Part shown: positions 11,845 to 24,985 of the stretch, in pieces | Layout: each line of letters begins with the position of its first letter | How positions within the stretch are numbered: the first letter of the stretch is position 1 | NCBI RefSeq assembly: GCF_036543075.1 | Contig: NZ_JAZHPF010000001.1 | Location: 248,001-312,000, forward strand | Direction of reading: 5' to 3' | Length of the DNA stretch: 64,000 bases | Source: Deinococcus sp. YIM 134068 | Lineage (GTDB): Bacteria > Deinococcota > Deinococci > Deinococcales > Deinococcaceae | The notes under the pieces: generated by a model | Told to the model about the DNA's origin: nothing | What the model saw: only the letters and a program-made list of their open reading frames with translations | Database searches by the model: none | Position numbers and translations under genes: made by a program

Positions 11845-13380
11845 TCACTTCCAGCCCCGCCGCGTCAAATCCTTCACCAGCACGCGCGCCGCATTCCGCC
11901 CCGACGCGCCCATAATGCCGCCGCCGGGGTGGGTGCTGGCCCCCGTGAGGTACAGCCCCTTCACGCCCGGCCAGCGGTACTGGCTCGCCGCCATCCACGG
12001 GCGGAAGGCGAACATCTGGTCGAAGCTCATCTCCAGGTGCATCACGTTGCCCCGGTGCAGCCCGAGGTTCGTCTCCAACCACTGCGGCGTCTGCACGAGT
12101 TCACCCACGATGGTATCCCGCGTGCCCGGCGCGTAGTGCTCGAAGGCATTGAGGATGTTCTCCCGCGCCTCCGCCGTCCGCGTCTCCCAGCTTCCCGAGG
12201 CCAACTCATACGGGTAATATTGCGCCCACAGCCACAGCACATCACCCCCCGGCGGCGCGAGGCTGTCGTCCACGGCGGAAAAACTCATGGCGATCAGCGG
12301 CGGGTCGGTCGTCGGCTCACCCGCCAGATACTCGCCGTAGCCCTTGAGCAGTTGCCGCTCGTCCTTGATGAGGAGGCCCAGCCCCACCCGGCTCTCCGGC
12401 TCGGTGTGGTTCCTGTACCGGACCTTCTCGCTCAGGGCGAGACGCAGGATCATCCCGAAGCCGTTCCCGACCCGGCCAGCGCGGGCGGCAGGCGGCACGT
12501 GTTCCTCCGGCAGCGCGTCCGCCGTCGTCAGGATGTGGGTGCCCGACACGACGGCGCGGGCGGTGTACGTCTCGCCGCTTTCCAGCTCGATACCGTGCGC
12601 CTTCCCGCCCTTGACCAGAATCCGCTTCACGGGCGCGTTCACGAAGACCTCGCCGCCGTCCGCCTCGATGGCCCGGCGCAGCGCCTTCGTCAATCCTCCC
12701 GACCCACCTTTGGGCCGCGCCACGCCGCCCTCGTGGTAGAGGGGATGCCACAGCAGGAAGGGGGCGCTGAGGGGGTCGCTCGGCGGGGGGCCGCTCTGGG
12801 CCGCCATCCAGACGAGGGGGGCACGCACCCGCTCCTCGGAGAAGTATTCGCGCGCCACGTCGCCGTAAGGCCGCAGGATGCGCGAAAGCTGCGTCTGCCA
12901 CTCGCGCCCCTGCCCGCTCTTCATCATCATCTTCCCCATGTCGAGCGGTCCGGGGGCCGAGTTGAAGAGGTCGGCGACCGAGCGGGCGAAGGGCGTCCAG
13001 TCGTCAAGGAAGCGGCGGTACGCCTCACCCTGACCGGGGAAGAGGGCCTCCAGCTCCCGCGCGGTGCGGTCGGCGTCGCGCCACACGAACCACGGCGTCT
13101 CCCCGTCGGAGGCGTGGAACATGGGGTCCACTTCCAGATAGTGCAGGCCGTGGCGGGTCAGCTCCAGCTCGCGGACCACCGGGGTCATGCGGATCAGGAT
13201 GTGGGCGCTGCCGCCGTAGTCGAAGCGGTAGCCGGGGACAAGTTCCTCCGTGCTGACCGCCCCCCCGACGAGGTGCCGCCGCTCGAAGACGCCCACGCGC
13301 AGCCCCGCCTTCGCCGCGTAGGCCGCCGTCACCAGCGCATTGTGGCCCGCCCCCATCACGATCACGTCGAAATCCGGCAT
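11845..13380 (-). CDS. crtO: CrtO-type carotenoid 4-ketolase
   Basis: A 511-residue FAD-dependent enzyme of the CrtO family, which is related to CrtI and introduces the 4-keto group on the beta-ionone ring. The FAD-binding N-terminus is [20 protein letters not shown], followed by [13 protein letters not shown]. The C-terminus contains [19 protein letters not shown], the family signature. The ATG at 13380 has AAAGGA eleven bases upstream; an ATG at 13392 is also in frame but lies against the GG. It is the first gene of the carotenoid operon. The neighbouring CruF and CrtD genes support the role in deinoxanthin synthesis. Confidence 0.9.
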   Translation of the reverse strand: MPDFDVIVMGAGHNALVTAAYAAKAGLRVGVFERRHLVGGAVSTEELVPGYRFDYGGSAHILIRMTPVVRELELTRHGLHYLEVDPMFHASDGETPWFVWRDADRTARELEALFPGQGEAYRRFLDDWTPFARSVADLFNSAPGPLDMGKMMMKSGQGREWQTQLSRILRPYGDVAREYFSEERVRAPLVWMAAQSGPPPSDPLSAPFLLWHPLYHEGGVARPKGGSGGLTKALRRAIEADGGEVFVNAPVKRILVKGGKAHGIELESGETYTARAVVSGTHILTTADALPEEHVPPAARAGRVGNGFGMILRLALSEKVRYRNHTEPESRVGLGLLIKDERQLLKGYGEYLAGEPTTDPPLIAMSFSAVDDSLAPPGGDVLWLWAQYYPYELASGSWETRTAEARENILNAFEHYAPGTRDTIVGELVQTPQWLETNLGLHRGNVMHLEMSFDQMFAFRPWMAASQYRWPGVKGLYLTGASTHPGGGIMGASGRNAARVLVKDLTRRGWK

Positions 13381-13470
13381 CCCGTCCCGCATCCTTTCAC
13401 GCCGCGCCGCCCCCGAACGGTCAGGGATGCCGCCTTCCGTTCCGAGAGAATCCGGTGACAGCCCGCCCCC

Positions 13471-13476
13471 TACCCT
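13471..13476 (+). promoter_or_regulatory. -10 box for a leaderless small membrane protein
   Basis: TACCCT is followed by six bases and the ATG at 13483. The identical hexamer at the same spacing precedes genes at 40876, 55309 and 63080. Confidence 0.5.
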
Positions 13477-13482
13477 GTCCCC

Positions 13483-13671
13483 ATGTTCGGTCGCCGTGTG
13501 CCGCCCCACCTCGTCTTCGCGCTCAGCCTCGTCTTCGCCCTGCTGTGCGCCGTGCCTGCCGTGCGCTACGGGCTGGCCGGGGGCTGGCTGCCCGCCGTGC
13601 TGTGGGGCGTCGTCGCCGTGTGGTTCACGGTGGACGCGGTGCGGGCGTATGGGTGGAAGGGAAAGGCGTAG
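13483..13671 (+). CDS. Two-helix small membrane protein
   Basis: A 62-residue protein with two hydrophobic segments (about residues 9-29 and 34-52) and basic ends, so probably an inner-membrane hairpin. No family is recognised. Its ATG lies six bases after a TACCCT box, a context shared with well-supported genes here, which is the main reason to accept it. It is divergent from crtO and shares its roughly 100-base upstream region, so a link to the carotenoid operon is possible but unproven. Confidence 0.6.
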   Translation: MFGRRVPPHLVFALSLVFALLCAVPAVRYGLAGGWLPAVLWGVVAVWFTVDAVRAYGWKGKA

Positions 13672-14082
13672 GCGAAGGAGAAGACTCTTCACAGTAAGCG
13701 GGTAAGCTTCGTTGTAGGGGAGTTGACGAGTGGGTTTGCAGCATTGCCGGGCCAGTTCACCCCCTCCCGGCCTCCCCCCTCAAGGGGAGGAGCTAGAAAG
13801 TCACTGCACAAGCCTCGGCTCTTTCTCTCCCTCCCTCCTTGTGGGGGACTTGCAAAGCTGCGAAGCAGAGGGTCGGGGAGGGGGGTGACGAGCACCGCTC
13901 GTCCTCCTCCTGAACAGCGAAAACGTCTCAACTCCCCAATCCGCAATTCACATCAGGCGTTCAAGTGAGACGAGCTAAAAGAGCGAGAGCTTATGCGCCT
14001 TTTCCCCCTCTCCCCTGTGGGTGACTCGTAGAGCCGCTTGCGGAGGGCCGGGGTGAGGGGGCGACGTGACGACTCAACGCGT
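13672..14082. repeat. Gene-free gap filled with C-rich palindromic repeats
   Basis: This 411-base gap has no credible gene. It holds one copy of repeat R1 at 13751-13800 (stem CCTCCCC/GGGGAGG) and two copies of repeat R2, at about 13831-13903 and 14005-14069. R2 consists of a CCCTCTCCCC arm, a GACTCGTAGAGC-like centre and a GGGTGAGGGG arm. The first R2 copy ends in GACGAGC-ACC-GCTCGTC. R1 recurs at 25261 and 40300; R2 recurs at 29068 and 48745. Confidence 0.8.
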
Positions 14083-14691
14083 TCAAAGCCGCCTCACCCA
14101 GAAGCGCATCGGCTTGGCCGTCTCCCCCACCTCTCCTACGTCCCGCCACGTCATCGTCGTCTCCAGGTCGGGGCGTTCGGTGTAGCCACGTGAGCGCCAG
14201 AAGGCGTCCAGCGGGCGGTCGTCCTCCGGGCGGGCCGGATGGTCGGACGGACGCTGCACGGCGCAGAAGGCTGTGACACCCAGCTCCAGCCACCGCGCGT
14301 GCGCCTCGCGCTCGTCGAAGAAGCGGTGGCCTACCCCGTGCCCCCGGTATTCGGGGAGCAGCACGCTCTCGCCGAGGTAGAGCACGTTTCCAGGGTCGAA
14401 CTCGGACCCCAGGAAGGGCGATTGCACCCCCGCCGTCTCGTGGACGAGCGGCACGGCGGTACTTGCGCCGACCACCCGCTCCCCGTCGCGGGCGAGGACG
14501 ACCACGGCACCGGGCGCGTCCAGATACGTGCCGAGGTAGCTTTCCTCGTACTCGGCGCTCCCCTCGTACAGGTAGGGGAAGGCGCGGAACACCTCCTGCC
14601 GCAGCCGGGCGAGGTCGGGCAGGGCCGCGCGCAGTTCGTCCCCGGTGGCGGGGCGAACGGTCAGGCTCAACCGCCGACCTGCCGCGTCCAC
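14083..14691 (-). CDS. GNAT-family N-acetyltransferase
   Basis: A 202-residue GNAT acetyltransferase. The acetyl-CoA-binding segment is LLPEYRGHGVGHRFFDERE, a good match to the Q/RxxGxG/A loop, followed by a beta-strand with FCAVQRP. A C-terminal segment with FWRSRGY is typical of the fold. The ATG start overlaps the upstream gene by 25 bases; a TTG at 14670 that overlaps its stop as TTGA is an alternative. It forms an apparent two-gene unit with the SnoaL-like protein. The substrate is unknown. Confidence 0.85.
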   Translation of the reverse strand: MDAAGRRLSLTVRPATGDELRAALPDLARLRQEVFRAFPYLYEGSAEYEESYLGTYLDAPGAVVVLARDGERVVGASTAVPLVHETAGVQSPFLGSEFDPGNVLYLGESVLLPEYRGHGVGHRFFDEREAHARWLELGVTAFCAVQRPSDHPARPEDDRPLDAFWRSRGYTERPDLETTMTWRDVGEVGETAKPMRFWVRRL

Positions 14692-15095
14692 TCGGCGAGG
14701 TTGTAGTAGTTCGTGACGCGGGCAATCTTCCCCTCGTCAGGCCGCACCTCGAAGAAGGCACCGACGGGCAGCACGTAGGTCTGTCCCGTCGCCCCCGGCA
14801 GCCCCGCGTCGGTCCGCAGGTACTCGCCGTGAATCACGAACTCGGCGGCGGCGCGGGTGCCGTCCTCCCCCGCCATCACGACCAGTTCCTCGGCCCGCTC
14901 GCGGTAGTGGGCGTCCATCCTCGCCAGAAAGGCGCGGAACGCCTCCACGCCCACCTCCGTTCCGCCCTCGTTGATGTCGTGGCGCACGTCGCCCGTGAGG
15001 AGGGCGAGCATTCCCTCCGCGTCGCCCGCGTTGAAGGCCGCGTAGTAGCGCTGCACGAGGTCACGGGCCTTGTCCTGAACATCCGGGGGGGTCAT
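14667..15095 (-). CDS. SnoaL/NTF2-like ketosteroid-isomerase-fold protein
   Basis: A 142-residue single-domain protein of the NTF2-like superfamily. The N-terminal helix reads VQRYYAAFNAGDAEGMLALL, followed by the cone-shaped beta-sheet, with YYNLAEW near the C-terminus. Such proteins act as isomerases, hydrolases or ligand carriers. Catalytic residues are not conserved enough to choose. It precedes the GNAT gene with overlapping reading frames. The ATG at 15095 fits the domain start; the longer upstream frame is non-coding. Confidence 0.8.
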   Translation of the reverse strand: MTPPDVQDKARDLVQRYYAAFNAGDAEGMLALLTGDVRHDINEGGTEVGVEAFRAFLARMDAHYRERAEELVVMAGEDGTRAAAEFVIHGEYLRTDAGLPGATGQTYVLPVGAFFEVRPDEGKIARVTNYYNLAEWTRQVGG

Positions 15096-15365
15096 GGGGG
15101 CAAGTCTAGGGGGTGGGACGACCGCACGAGGAAAATGACAGGCCGGGAATGTGCCACTTAGCTCATCCGGAAGGAGCATGATGGGGGCGTAGGAGTTCCC
15201 CACCCGCTCATATGTGCCCCCGTCCCGCCCCTGCAACCTTAACCGTTGGTTGCGTCTGTTACTTTTCCTCGCAGTGCGTTTACTCTAGGCAACATCCACA
15301 GGCGTCCTTCCGCCCTCAAACGGAAATCGCCCACGAACCGGATCATGAAACGGAGGAGTCCCCGC

Positions 15366-16610
15366 GTGAACCCTGTGCGCTACATCATCACCCGGCCCTG
15401 CCTGCAAGAAGGCAGCCTGCGCCTGCTGAAATACGTCCAACCCCTGTTCCCGGAAAGTGGCCCGGCGCAATTCGTGGACGACCGGGGCACCGAACACGCG
15501 GTCCAGGTGGACCGTGAGGGGGGCCGGGTGTGGGGGCTGGGACGGCTCTTCCACGATCTTCACCTCGGCGTGAACGACGTGCTGACGATCACGCCGCTGG
15601 CACCGGGCCGCTATCAGGTGGAGGCGACCGTGAAGCCCCACGCGGCCCCGCCTCCCCCCGAGCGCAGCCTGACGCCGAAGAAGCCCGAGCCGCGCCGGAT
15701 CGTGGTGTCGTCCACTCCCCACGTCCGCGAGGTGCGGCTGGAGCAGCCCCAGCCGACGGCCCCGGCGCAGAAGCCCGTGGAGAAGGCCACCCCGCGCCCC
15801 ACCCCGGAGGCCGACGCCCCCACACCCACGCCCCTCGTCCCGGTGCAGAAGGCGGCACCCCTCCAGCCCGCACCCGCCGTCCCCGCACCCGCCCCCGTCA
15901 GTCGGACGGCTCCTCCCGCGCCCCTGCCCACCAGCCTGGAGGGCCAGCTCATCGAACTCGCGCGGCTCACGGGCTACCGGCTGGACTTCCCGGCGCAGGC
16001 GGTGGCGCGGCTGCGGGCCGAGTTGGGAGAACACGGGTACGAGGTGCATCTCGCCCTCAGCGAGAGCGGGATGCGCTCGCCTGCGTGGCAGAAGGGGGCG
16101 GACTACGCGGCGGTGCTGACCACCGAGGCCGAGCGCCCCCAGGGCGTGTCCCGCCTGACCCGCGAGGCGCTCGTCGCCCTGATCGAGCACGCACGGCTCG
16201 CTCCCCTGTCACCCATCGACCTGCGCGGCTACTGGAAGGCGGGCAACCTCGACCTGGAGACGGCGGCGAGCGTGGCCGAACTCGTCGGGGCGCACCTCGC
16301 CCAGCGTGGAGCCTTTTCCTTCGTGCTGCTGACGCTGGCCTCCTCCCCGGCCCACAGCGTGATCCACGCGGGCCGCCTCGCCGAGAAGCTGGGCAGCGGC
16401 GTGAACACCGCCGAGCTGAACTCCATCCTCGACACGCTGACCCGCGCGCCCTTTCTCGCCCTGACGCCGCTGCCGGGCGGACAGTACCTCCTGCGCGGCG
16501 ACGTGCGCGGCCTCCTCGCCGACCTCGCCGAGTACGCCGACGGGGTGCGCCGCCGCCTGCGTGCCCCCGCCGGGGAGAAGCGGACAGACACCACGCTCGT
16601 CAACGCCTGA
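15366..16610 (+). CDS. Unknown protein with two domains joined by a Pro-rich linker
   Basis: A 414-residue protein I cannot assign to a family. Residues 1-95 form a compact domain beginning [10 protein letters not shown]. Residues 95-195 are rich in Pro, Ala, Thr and Lys ([14 protein letters not shown] type) and look disordered. Residues 195-400 are mostly helical and end in a likely winged-helix or helical bundle. There is no signal peptide or membrane segment. The GTG start is preceded by GGAGGAG at good distance. The gene stands alone on its strand with some 270 bases upstream. The Pro-rich tether suggests an adaptor or DNA-associated protein, but that is a guess. Confidence 0.7.
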   Translation: MNPVRYIITRPCLQEGSLRLLKYVQPLFPESGPAQFVDDRGTEHAVQVDREGGRVWGLGRLFHDLHLGVNDVLTITPLAPGRYQVEATVKPHAAPPPPERSLTPKKPEPRRIVVSSTPHVREVRLEQPQPTAPAQKPVEKATPRPTPEADAPTPTPLVPVQKAAPLQPAPAVPAPAPVSRTAPPAPLPTSLEGQLIELARLTGYRLDFPAQAVARLRAELGEHGYEVHLALSESGMRSPAWQKGADYAAVLTTEAERPQGVSRLTREALVALIEHARLAPLSPIDLRGYWKAGNLDLETAASVAELVGAHLAQRGAFSFVLLTLASSPAHSVIHAGRLAEKLGSGVNTAELNSILDTLTRAPFLALTPLPGGQYLLRGDVRGLLADLAEYADGVRRRLRAPAGEKRTDTTLVNA

Positions 16611-16663
16611 GAGGGAAGGGGGTGGACGAACCGCACACCCCCGCCCCTCGCCTTCTCGCCAAC

Positions 16664-16909
16664 CTATTGACTCTTGTCGTCGTTGCCCGTGCCGAAGGTC
16701 GTTCCCGTGGAGGCGAGGCCGCCGCCTGAACCGGGCTGGCCGGTGACGTTCCGATCGTCGCTCGTCATCGGGTTCCCCGTGGCGGTGGGCGTGTCGGTCA
16801 TGCCGCTCTCCGAATCGTTCGTGTAGCCCGCGCGGTCGCTCATACCGTTGCCCGCGTCGGCGGGGAGACCGCCTTGTGAGTCGGTTGGGGTGCGGTCGTC
16901 CTGGGTCAT
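16664..16909 (-). CDS. Small acidic Gly/Thr/Asp-rich protein
   Basis: An 81-residue protein of Asp, Gly, Thr, Ser and Asn with almost no bulky hydrophobics, predicted to be disordered. The start is well supported: AGGAG lies six bases before the ATG. It has no signal peptide and no known domain. It lies tail-to-tail with the orphan protein ending at 16610 and is followed upstream by a second protein of the same style. The low-complexity hydrophilic composition recalls hydrophilins, which accumulate during desiccation; that role is inferred only. Confidence 0.65.
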   Translation of the reverse strand: MTQDDRTPTDSQGGLPADAGNGMSDRAGYTNDSESGMTDTPTATGNPMTSDDRNVTGQPGSGGGLASTGTTFGTGNDDKSQ

Positions 16910-17042
16910 GGGGTGCTCCTGTGAGGTGAGCAGGGAGCTGTCAGCCGTCAGCTTTCAGCAGTCAGCAGGATGAGGGCGTGGGCAATGGGCTAGGGAGGAG
17001 AGGGGCAGGACTTTTCCCGCTCATAACCCCGTGGAATGGCGC

Positions 17043-17261
17043 TCAGCGGTCGTCGTCGTTGATGCCGCCGCCGAGGGACCCGAACGGTGTAGCCGGGTTG
17101 TCGCTGCTCGTCGCGCCCACGTCCCCGGTCCGGTCCACAGTGCCCGCCGTGCCGGAGGGGTCGGTGCCCAGCCCGATCTGCCCGCCGCCGGACGTGGTGG
17201 GCGACTCGGTGTCGGTGCTGCTGTCGGCGCTGCTGTCTGAACGGGTGGGGTCGGTCGTCAT
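17043..17261 (-). CDS. Small acidic Ser/Thr/Asp/Gly-rich protein
   Basis: A 72-residue protein starting MTTDPTRSDSSADSS and ending GGGINDDDR. It is dominated by Ser, Thr, Asp and Gly and is predicted to be disordered. GGAGG lies six bases before the ATG. It is co-directional with the similar gene at 16664, separated by 133 bases containing GTCAGCCGTCAGC repeats. The shared style suggests a small paralogous or convergent family. Function unknown. Confidence 0.62.
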   Translation of the reverse strand: MTTDPTRSDSSADSSTDTESPTTSGGGQIGLGTDPSGTAGTVDRTGDVGATSSDNPATPFGSLGGGINDDDR

Positions 17262-17459
17262 GGGAGCCTCCGGTCGGCGCGGGCAGGCCCCCGACACGGA
17301 CCGTCCATGCCGCCGGGTTGCCCGTGGGTGCCGTGCCCCCTTGATACGCGCCCAGCGCCCCACGCCGCAAGGACGGACGCTTTAGTGTTCCCGCGCCCTA
17401 CGGCTCATGGAGGACCGGAAGTTGGCCCTGTCCCCCTGGCGACTGGGACCTGGCGACGC

Positions 17460-18161
17460 CTAAGCCGCCGCCCGCGAGCGCAGCAGATACCGCACGAGGC
17501 TCGCCGGGCTGGGGTCGCGCAGGACGCAGAGAATGAGCAGGTCCTCGTGCGCGACCGCCAGGAGGGTGCGGTGCTCGAACTCCAGTTGGGCGGAGAAGAG
17601 CGGCCCGCCCTGCGGCAGGTTCGTCAGCGCGCGGGCTTCCAGCATTCCGCACAGGGGCGCGAGCAGCGCGGCGGGCACCGGCTCGCCCCCGCCGCCGAGG
17701 GGCTGGTGGTCGGGGGTGAGGAGGGTCACGCCGAGGACGCCGGGCTTGCCCAGCAGGTCGGTGATGAGTCGGCGCTCGGCGGTGGAGGGCTGAGGCGGCG
17801 TCGCCACGAGGGGCAGCAGCGCGGCGAGCGCGACCCGCAGGGTATCGGGGGTGGGGGCCTTGCCCAGCGAGGCGACGCCCTCCGGCACCCGCTCCCCGAA
17901 GGCGAGCAGCCGCGTCTGCGGGGGGAGGGGCAGGTCGCCCGGCCCCGTAAAGTCGGCGAGCGGCAGGTCCAGCAGCACGGCCCCCGGTCGCCGAGTTCGC
18001 AGGGCCGTCCGCGCCGCCGCGAGGGTGGCGACCCGGCGGGCGCGCAGGCCGAGGTGCTCGACGAGCCGCTCCACGGCCTTTCCACCGCTCACGCTCTCGC
18101 TCACGATGAGCACGTCGCCGCCCCGCCCGGCGGTGGTACCCTGTTGGTCCTTACACGTCAT
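17460..18161 (-). CDS. Degenerate receiver plus roadblock/LC7-like protein
   Basis: A 233-residue protein. Residues 15-110 (DVLIVSESVSGGKAVERL onward) have the alternating pattern of a response-regulator receiver domain, but the acidic pocket is not intact; the phospho-site region reads AVLLDLPLADF. Residues 125-230 (LITDLLGKPGVLGVTLLTPD onward) resemble the roadblock/LC7 fold found beside small GTPases such as MglA. No GTPase is encoded nearby. The ATG at 18161 has GGAGAG close upstream. It is divergent from sucA. The domain calls rest on pattern, not on a search. Confidence 0.6.
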   Translation of the reverse strand: MTCKDQQGTTAGRGGDVLIVSESVSGGKAVERLVEHLGLRARRVATLAAARTALRTRRPGAVLLDLPLADFTGPGDLPLPPQTRLLAFGERVPEGVASLGKAPTPDTLRVALAALLPLVATPPQPSTAERRLITDLLGKPGVLGVTLLTPDHQPLGGGGEPVPAALLAPLCGMLEARALTNLPQGGPLFSAQLEFEHRTLLAVAHEDLLILCVLRDPSPASLVRYLLRSRAAA

Positions 18162-18391
18162 GTTCTCTCCCCTCCTCTCCCCGGTGTCACGGTTGGTCTC
18201 TGCCGCCACTTCCGGCCTCCACTTAAGCTCCCGGCGTCTCACGATTCCCTTACAGGGTCATCATGAAGGCACCATTGTCAGGAGTATGCGGGCGGGCGGC
18301 TTTTGGATCACCTCCTGTCCATCTCGGGCATGTGACCCGCGTGGGGACAAGAGGAGTTCAGGAGACCGCAGTTCGCCCCAGAACCGGGGGG

Positions 18392-18397
18392 TATGCT
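18392..18397 (+). promoter_or_regulatory. -10 box for leaderless sucA
   Basis: TATGCT precedes the sucA ATG by nine bases with no Shine-Dalgarno between. No good -35 is seen. Confidence 0.45.
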
Positions 18398-18406
18398 GGG
18401 GGCGTT

Positions 18407-21256
<2,850 letters not shown>

Positions 21257-21357
21257 AGCGAGGCCGAAACGAGGTGGGGTGAGGTCGAGAGGCCGCCCCG
21301 CCTTCTCCTTTGAAAGAAGCAATCCGGCAACCACCGTTCACGACGTTCTTTTCGTGC

Positions 21358-21380
21358 CTTCCTTCCCCGGATGAAGGAAG
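21358..21380 (+). promoter_or_regulatory. Hairpin between sucA and sucB
   Basis: CTTCCTTC and GAAGGAAG form a perfect 8-bp stem around a seven-base loop, 47 bases before the sucB start. There is no U-tract. It could tune sucB expression or mRNA stability. Confidence 0.35.
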
Positions 21381-21427
21381 CGTCCCCACGCGAGTCACGC
21401 CCCGCCGGGGGTATAAAGGAGCACGTT

Positions 21428-22762
<1,335 letters not shown>

Positions 22763-22963
22763 GGGCAGTCAGCGTTTAGGCGTCAGCGGTCAGCTTCTCG
22801 AACAGGGGAGCTGGCCGCTGTTCGTTGGCTGCTGTCTTGCCTCCTCATCCTCGCAAGCCCCTACACGAAGTCTTCTCCAAATTTAGGATTTTGTCAGATT
22901 ACTCCCTCTAAAATTAGCCCGCTTGCATCTCAAAAATTGCCGTAACCATGAGGGGTCACGTAC
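22763..22963. other. Repeat-to-AT-rich transition before the foreign-looking gene
   Basis: The first 80 bases after sucB contain GTCAGC and GCTGGCCGCTG repeat units. From about 22870 composition shifts abruptly to AT-rich. TTGTCA at 22891 and TAAAAT at 22909 resemble promoter elements but are only 12 bases apart, so a promoter for the next gene is likely but not defined. Confidence 0.5.
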
Positions 22964-24313
22964 ATGACGAACGAACAGCGCGCAAACGACATCACCGACG
23001 CCTATAACCAGAACGTCTCTATGGAAAGAAGAGTAGAAATTATACGCAACGGCCATAAAGTAGCTCTGGAGATATTAGCAAATAGTGCTAATATCGACCC
23101 GATCATTTTCGACTTACTCATAAAAACTGGTGCCGAAAACGTCATACTCAAGCTAGCTAAGCGAGATGACTTAGAGGAGCATCAGATTGTACAAATATCG
23201 GAGTTAGGCTCTTATAGAGCACTATCAAGGCTATGCAAGAACTCAGATATACCTCCCAATGTTATACGTAGCATATTACGAGATAATCCAAATCTTGTGA
23301 TTGATCTTATAGATCAAGCCGATTTTGATGTCACATTAATCGGAGAAGTTATTGAAAAACTGAACCAATATACACTTAGAAAGGTTTTAAACGATAAAAG
23401 AATCTCAGAAAAAGTTATGGGTGAGTACATAAGTAGGATTGTTGATTTAAGTATATCAAATGAAGTTGAGAAATTCTTGATTGAAGAATGTATTCTTACA
23501 TATGAAGATTTGAGACTATTGTATTCTAAAAGTCAAGATCACAGAAGTTGGATAAGGTCCAGTGAAAAGGTGGGCGGAGAAGTAAAGCGAAAGCTGCTTA
23601 ATGAATATGTCCCGCAAATGCGTTTAGGAGAATTCAACGATGGATTCATGTACTATCTGTGCGAACATGAACCTGCGCTGGAGGCATTAATTCATAGCGA
23701 ATACATAGACATTATGGCAGTATTAGAAGCAGTTATTGATAGTAAGTACAGTAGAGACATCAACGATATTCTGACGTGCGTTGTATTATTGGAGTATAGT
23801 ACTACCGACCGGTACTATACTTACTTTAACAACGCCGAAGATAAGTATATGGTCAGTCCTATGACTCTCGAAAACAAGCTGAAATCGGACGAATTGAGAG
23901 CCTGCTTATCAAGTGAGCTAGCTAATTGGTTGGGTAGCATAGAGGGCAGCTTTGATATGGTTACATTCAGGAATGAAGAGATAGCAGCGTTTTTAGACAG
24001 CGAGCTAACGTGCGAAAAGGTATTTATGATTGGGATGCATTTTAACAGGTTTCTTGAGAAAGTCTGTGGAAGCTATTTTTGCCCCTTTTACCTCCTAGAC
24101 ACAGCGATAAGGCTTGCAGATGAAGAGGTGGCGAGCATTGCCAATGATACGAAACAACGTAAGCTAGATATCACCACATCCGAAGTCATCAATTCATTGA
24201 ACACCTCACGCAGAGAAGAAATTGACTTCTGGAATGATTACTACCAACGCCTAGATTTAGAAGAACGGGACATCGGCGTTTATGAAAAACACAAAAGAGA
24301 AGCCGGCTACTGA
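22964..24313 (+). CDS. AT-rich helical-repeat protein of unknown function
   Basis: A 449-residue protein in an AT-rich segment unlike everything around it, with AT-ending codons throughout. Residues 25-150 look like short helical repeats of roughly 24 residues, alternating Leu/Ile-rich helices (ILRDNPNLVIDLIDQADFD type) as in HEAT or leucine-rich-repeat-variant solenoids. Residues 180-449 are a separate, mixed domain with scattered aromatics and four cysteines and no motif I recognise. There is no signal peptide, membrane helix or Walker motif. The ATG follows AGGGGT eleven bases upstream. The gene sits alone between sucB and pyrE, with 31 bases to the pyrE stop. Composition indicates horizontal transfer; function is unknown. 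Confidence 0.85.
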   Translation: MTNEQRANDITDAYNQNVSMERRVEIIRNGHKVALEILANSANIDPIIFDLLIKTGAENVILKLAKRDDLEEHQIVQISELGSYRALSRLCKNSDIPPNVIRSILRDNPNLVIDLIDQADFDVTLIGEVIEKLNQYTLRKVLNDKRISEKVMGEYISRIVDLSISNEVEKFLIEECILTYEDLRLLYSKSQDHRSWIRSSEKVGGEVKRKLLNEYVPQMRLGEFNDGFMYYLCEHEPALEALIHSEYIDIMAVLEAVIDSKYSRDINDILTCVVLLEYSTTDRYYTYFNNAEDKYMVSPMTLENKLKSDELRACLSSELANWLGSIEGSFDMVTFRNEEIAAFLDSELTCEKVFMIGMHFNRFLEKVCGSYFCPFYLLDTAIRLADEEVASIANDTKQRKLDITTSEVINSLNTSRREEIDFWNDYYQRLDLEERDIGVYEKHKREAGY

Positions 24314-24344
24314 AATAGGTTTATAAAATAGTAACTCCGACTAC

Positions 24345-24905
24345 TCAAATTTCCCGCAACGGCCTCGCCGCCAGCCACTCCGGCACCTCGCCCGGCAGGT
24401 ACGTGTCGAAGGTCAGGTGGGTCAGGCTGACGAGGGGGTAGCCCTCCAGCGGCCCTTCCTCCTGCCGCCGATCCACGATGCAGGCGACGGCGACGCACCT
24501 TCCGCCCGCCGCCTCCGCCGCGCGCACGGCCTTCAGGACGCTGCCGCCCGTGGTCAGTACGTCCTCCACGGCGACGAAGGGTTCACCGGGCTGGAGGGTG
24601 AACGCCTCGCGGAGTTTCATCCCGCCCCGCCCGTCCTTCTCGGCGAAGATGGCGCGGGTGCCGAGGTGCCGGGCGACCTCGTAGGCGAGGACGACGCCGC
24701 CCATCGCGGGGCCGACCGTGACGGACGCCTGAACGCCTGCCTCACGCAACTTCCCGGCCAGCGCTCGCCCGATCTGCTCGGTGAGGTGCGGGTGCTGGAG
24801 CAGAGTGGTGGATTGGAGGAACTTCGGGGAGTGGCGGCCCGAGGCGAGCAGGAAATGCCCCTCGTGGTACGCGCCCGCCTCGCGGTACAGGGCCAGAACG
24901 TCCAT
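24345..24905 (-). CDS. pyrE: Orotate phosphoribosyltransferase
   Basis: A 186-residue PRTase that makes orotidine monophosphate from orotate and PRPP in pyrimidine synthesis. The PRPP-binding loop is VAVEDVLTTGGSVLKAV, and the orotate-side segment GPAMGGVVLAYEVA is present. The ATG at 24905 gives the usual length. It lies six bases after a GATACT box with an upstream TG, so translation is probably leaderless. It converges with the AT-rich gene. Confidence 0.94.
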   Translation of the reverse strand: MDVLALYREAGAYHEGHFLLASGRHSPKFLQSTTLLQHPHLTEQIGRALAGKLREAGVQASVTVGPAMGGVVLAYEVARHLGTRAIFAEKDGRGGMKLREAFTLQPGEPFVAVEDVLTTGGSVLKAVRAAEAAGGRCVAVACIVDRRQEEGPLEGYPLVSLTHLTFDTYLPGEVPEWLAARPLREI

Positions 24906-24911
24906 GCGCGG

Positions 24912-24920
24912 AGTATCGCA
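24912..24920 (-). promoter_or_regulatory. Extended -10 box for leaderless pyrE
   Basis: TGCGATACT lies six bases before the pyrE ATG; the TG extension may make up for the absent -35. Confidence 0.45.
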
Positions 24921-24974
24921 CTCGCCCGGAGACGAGGGCACGACCCCCTACAGCCCGGAGGTGCGGTCCTTCCC

Positions 24975-24980
24975 TATGAT
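24975..24980 (+). promoter_or_regulatory. -10 box for a leaderless HTH protein
   Basis: TATGAT is followed by five bases and the ATG at 24986, with no Shine-Dalgarno. Confidence 0.45.
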
Positions 24981-24985
24981 GGTGC

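Noticed and set aside
24345..24905. pyrE 3' end as an attachment site for the AT-rich gene
   Set aside because: No integrase and no direct repeat of the pyrE end are visible at the far boundary near 22870.
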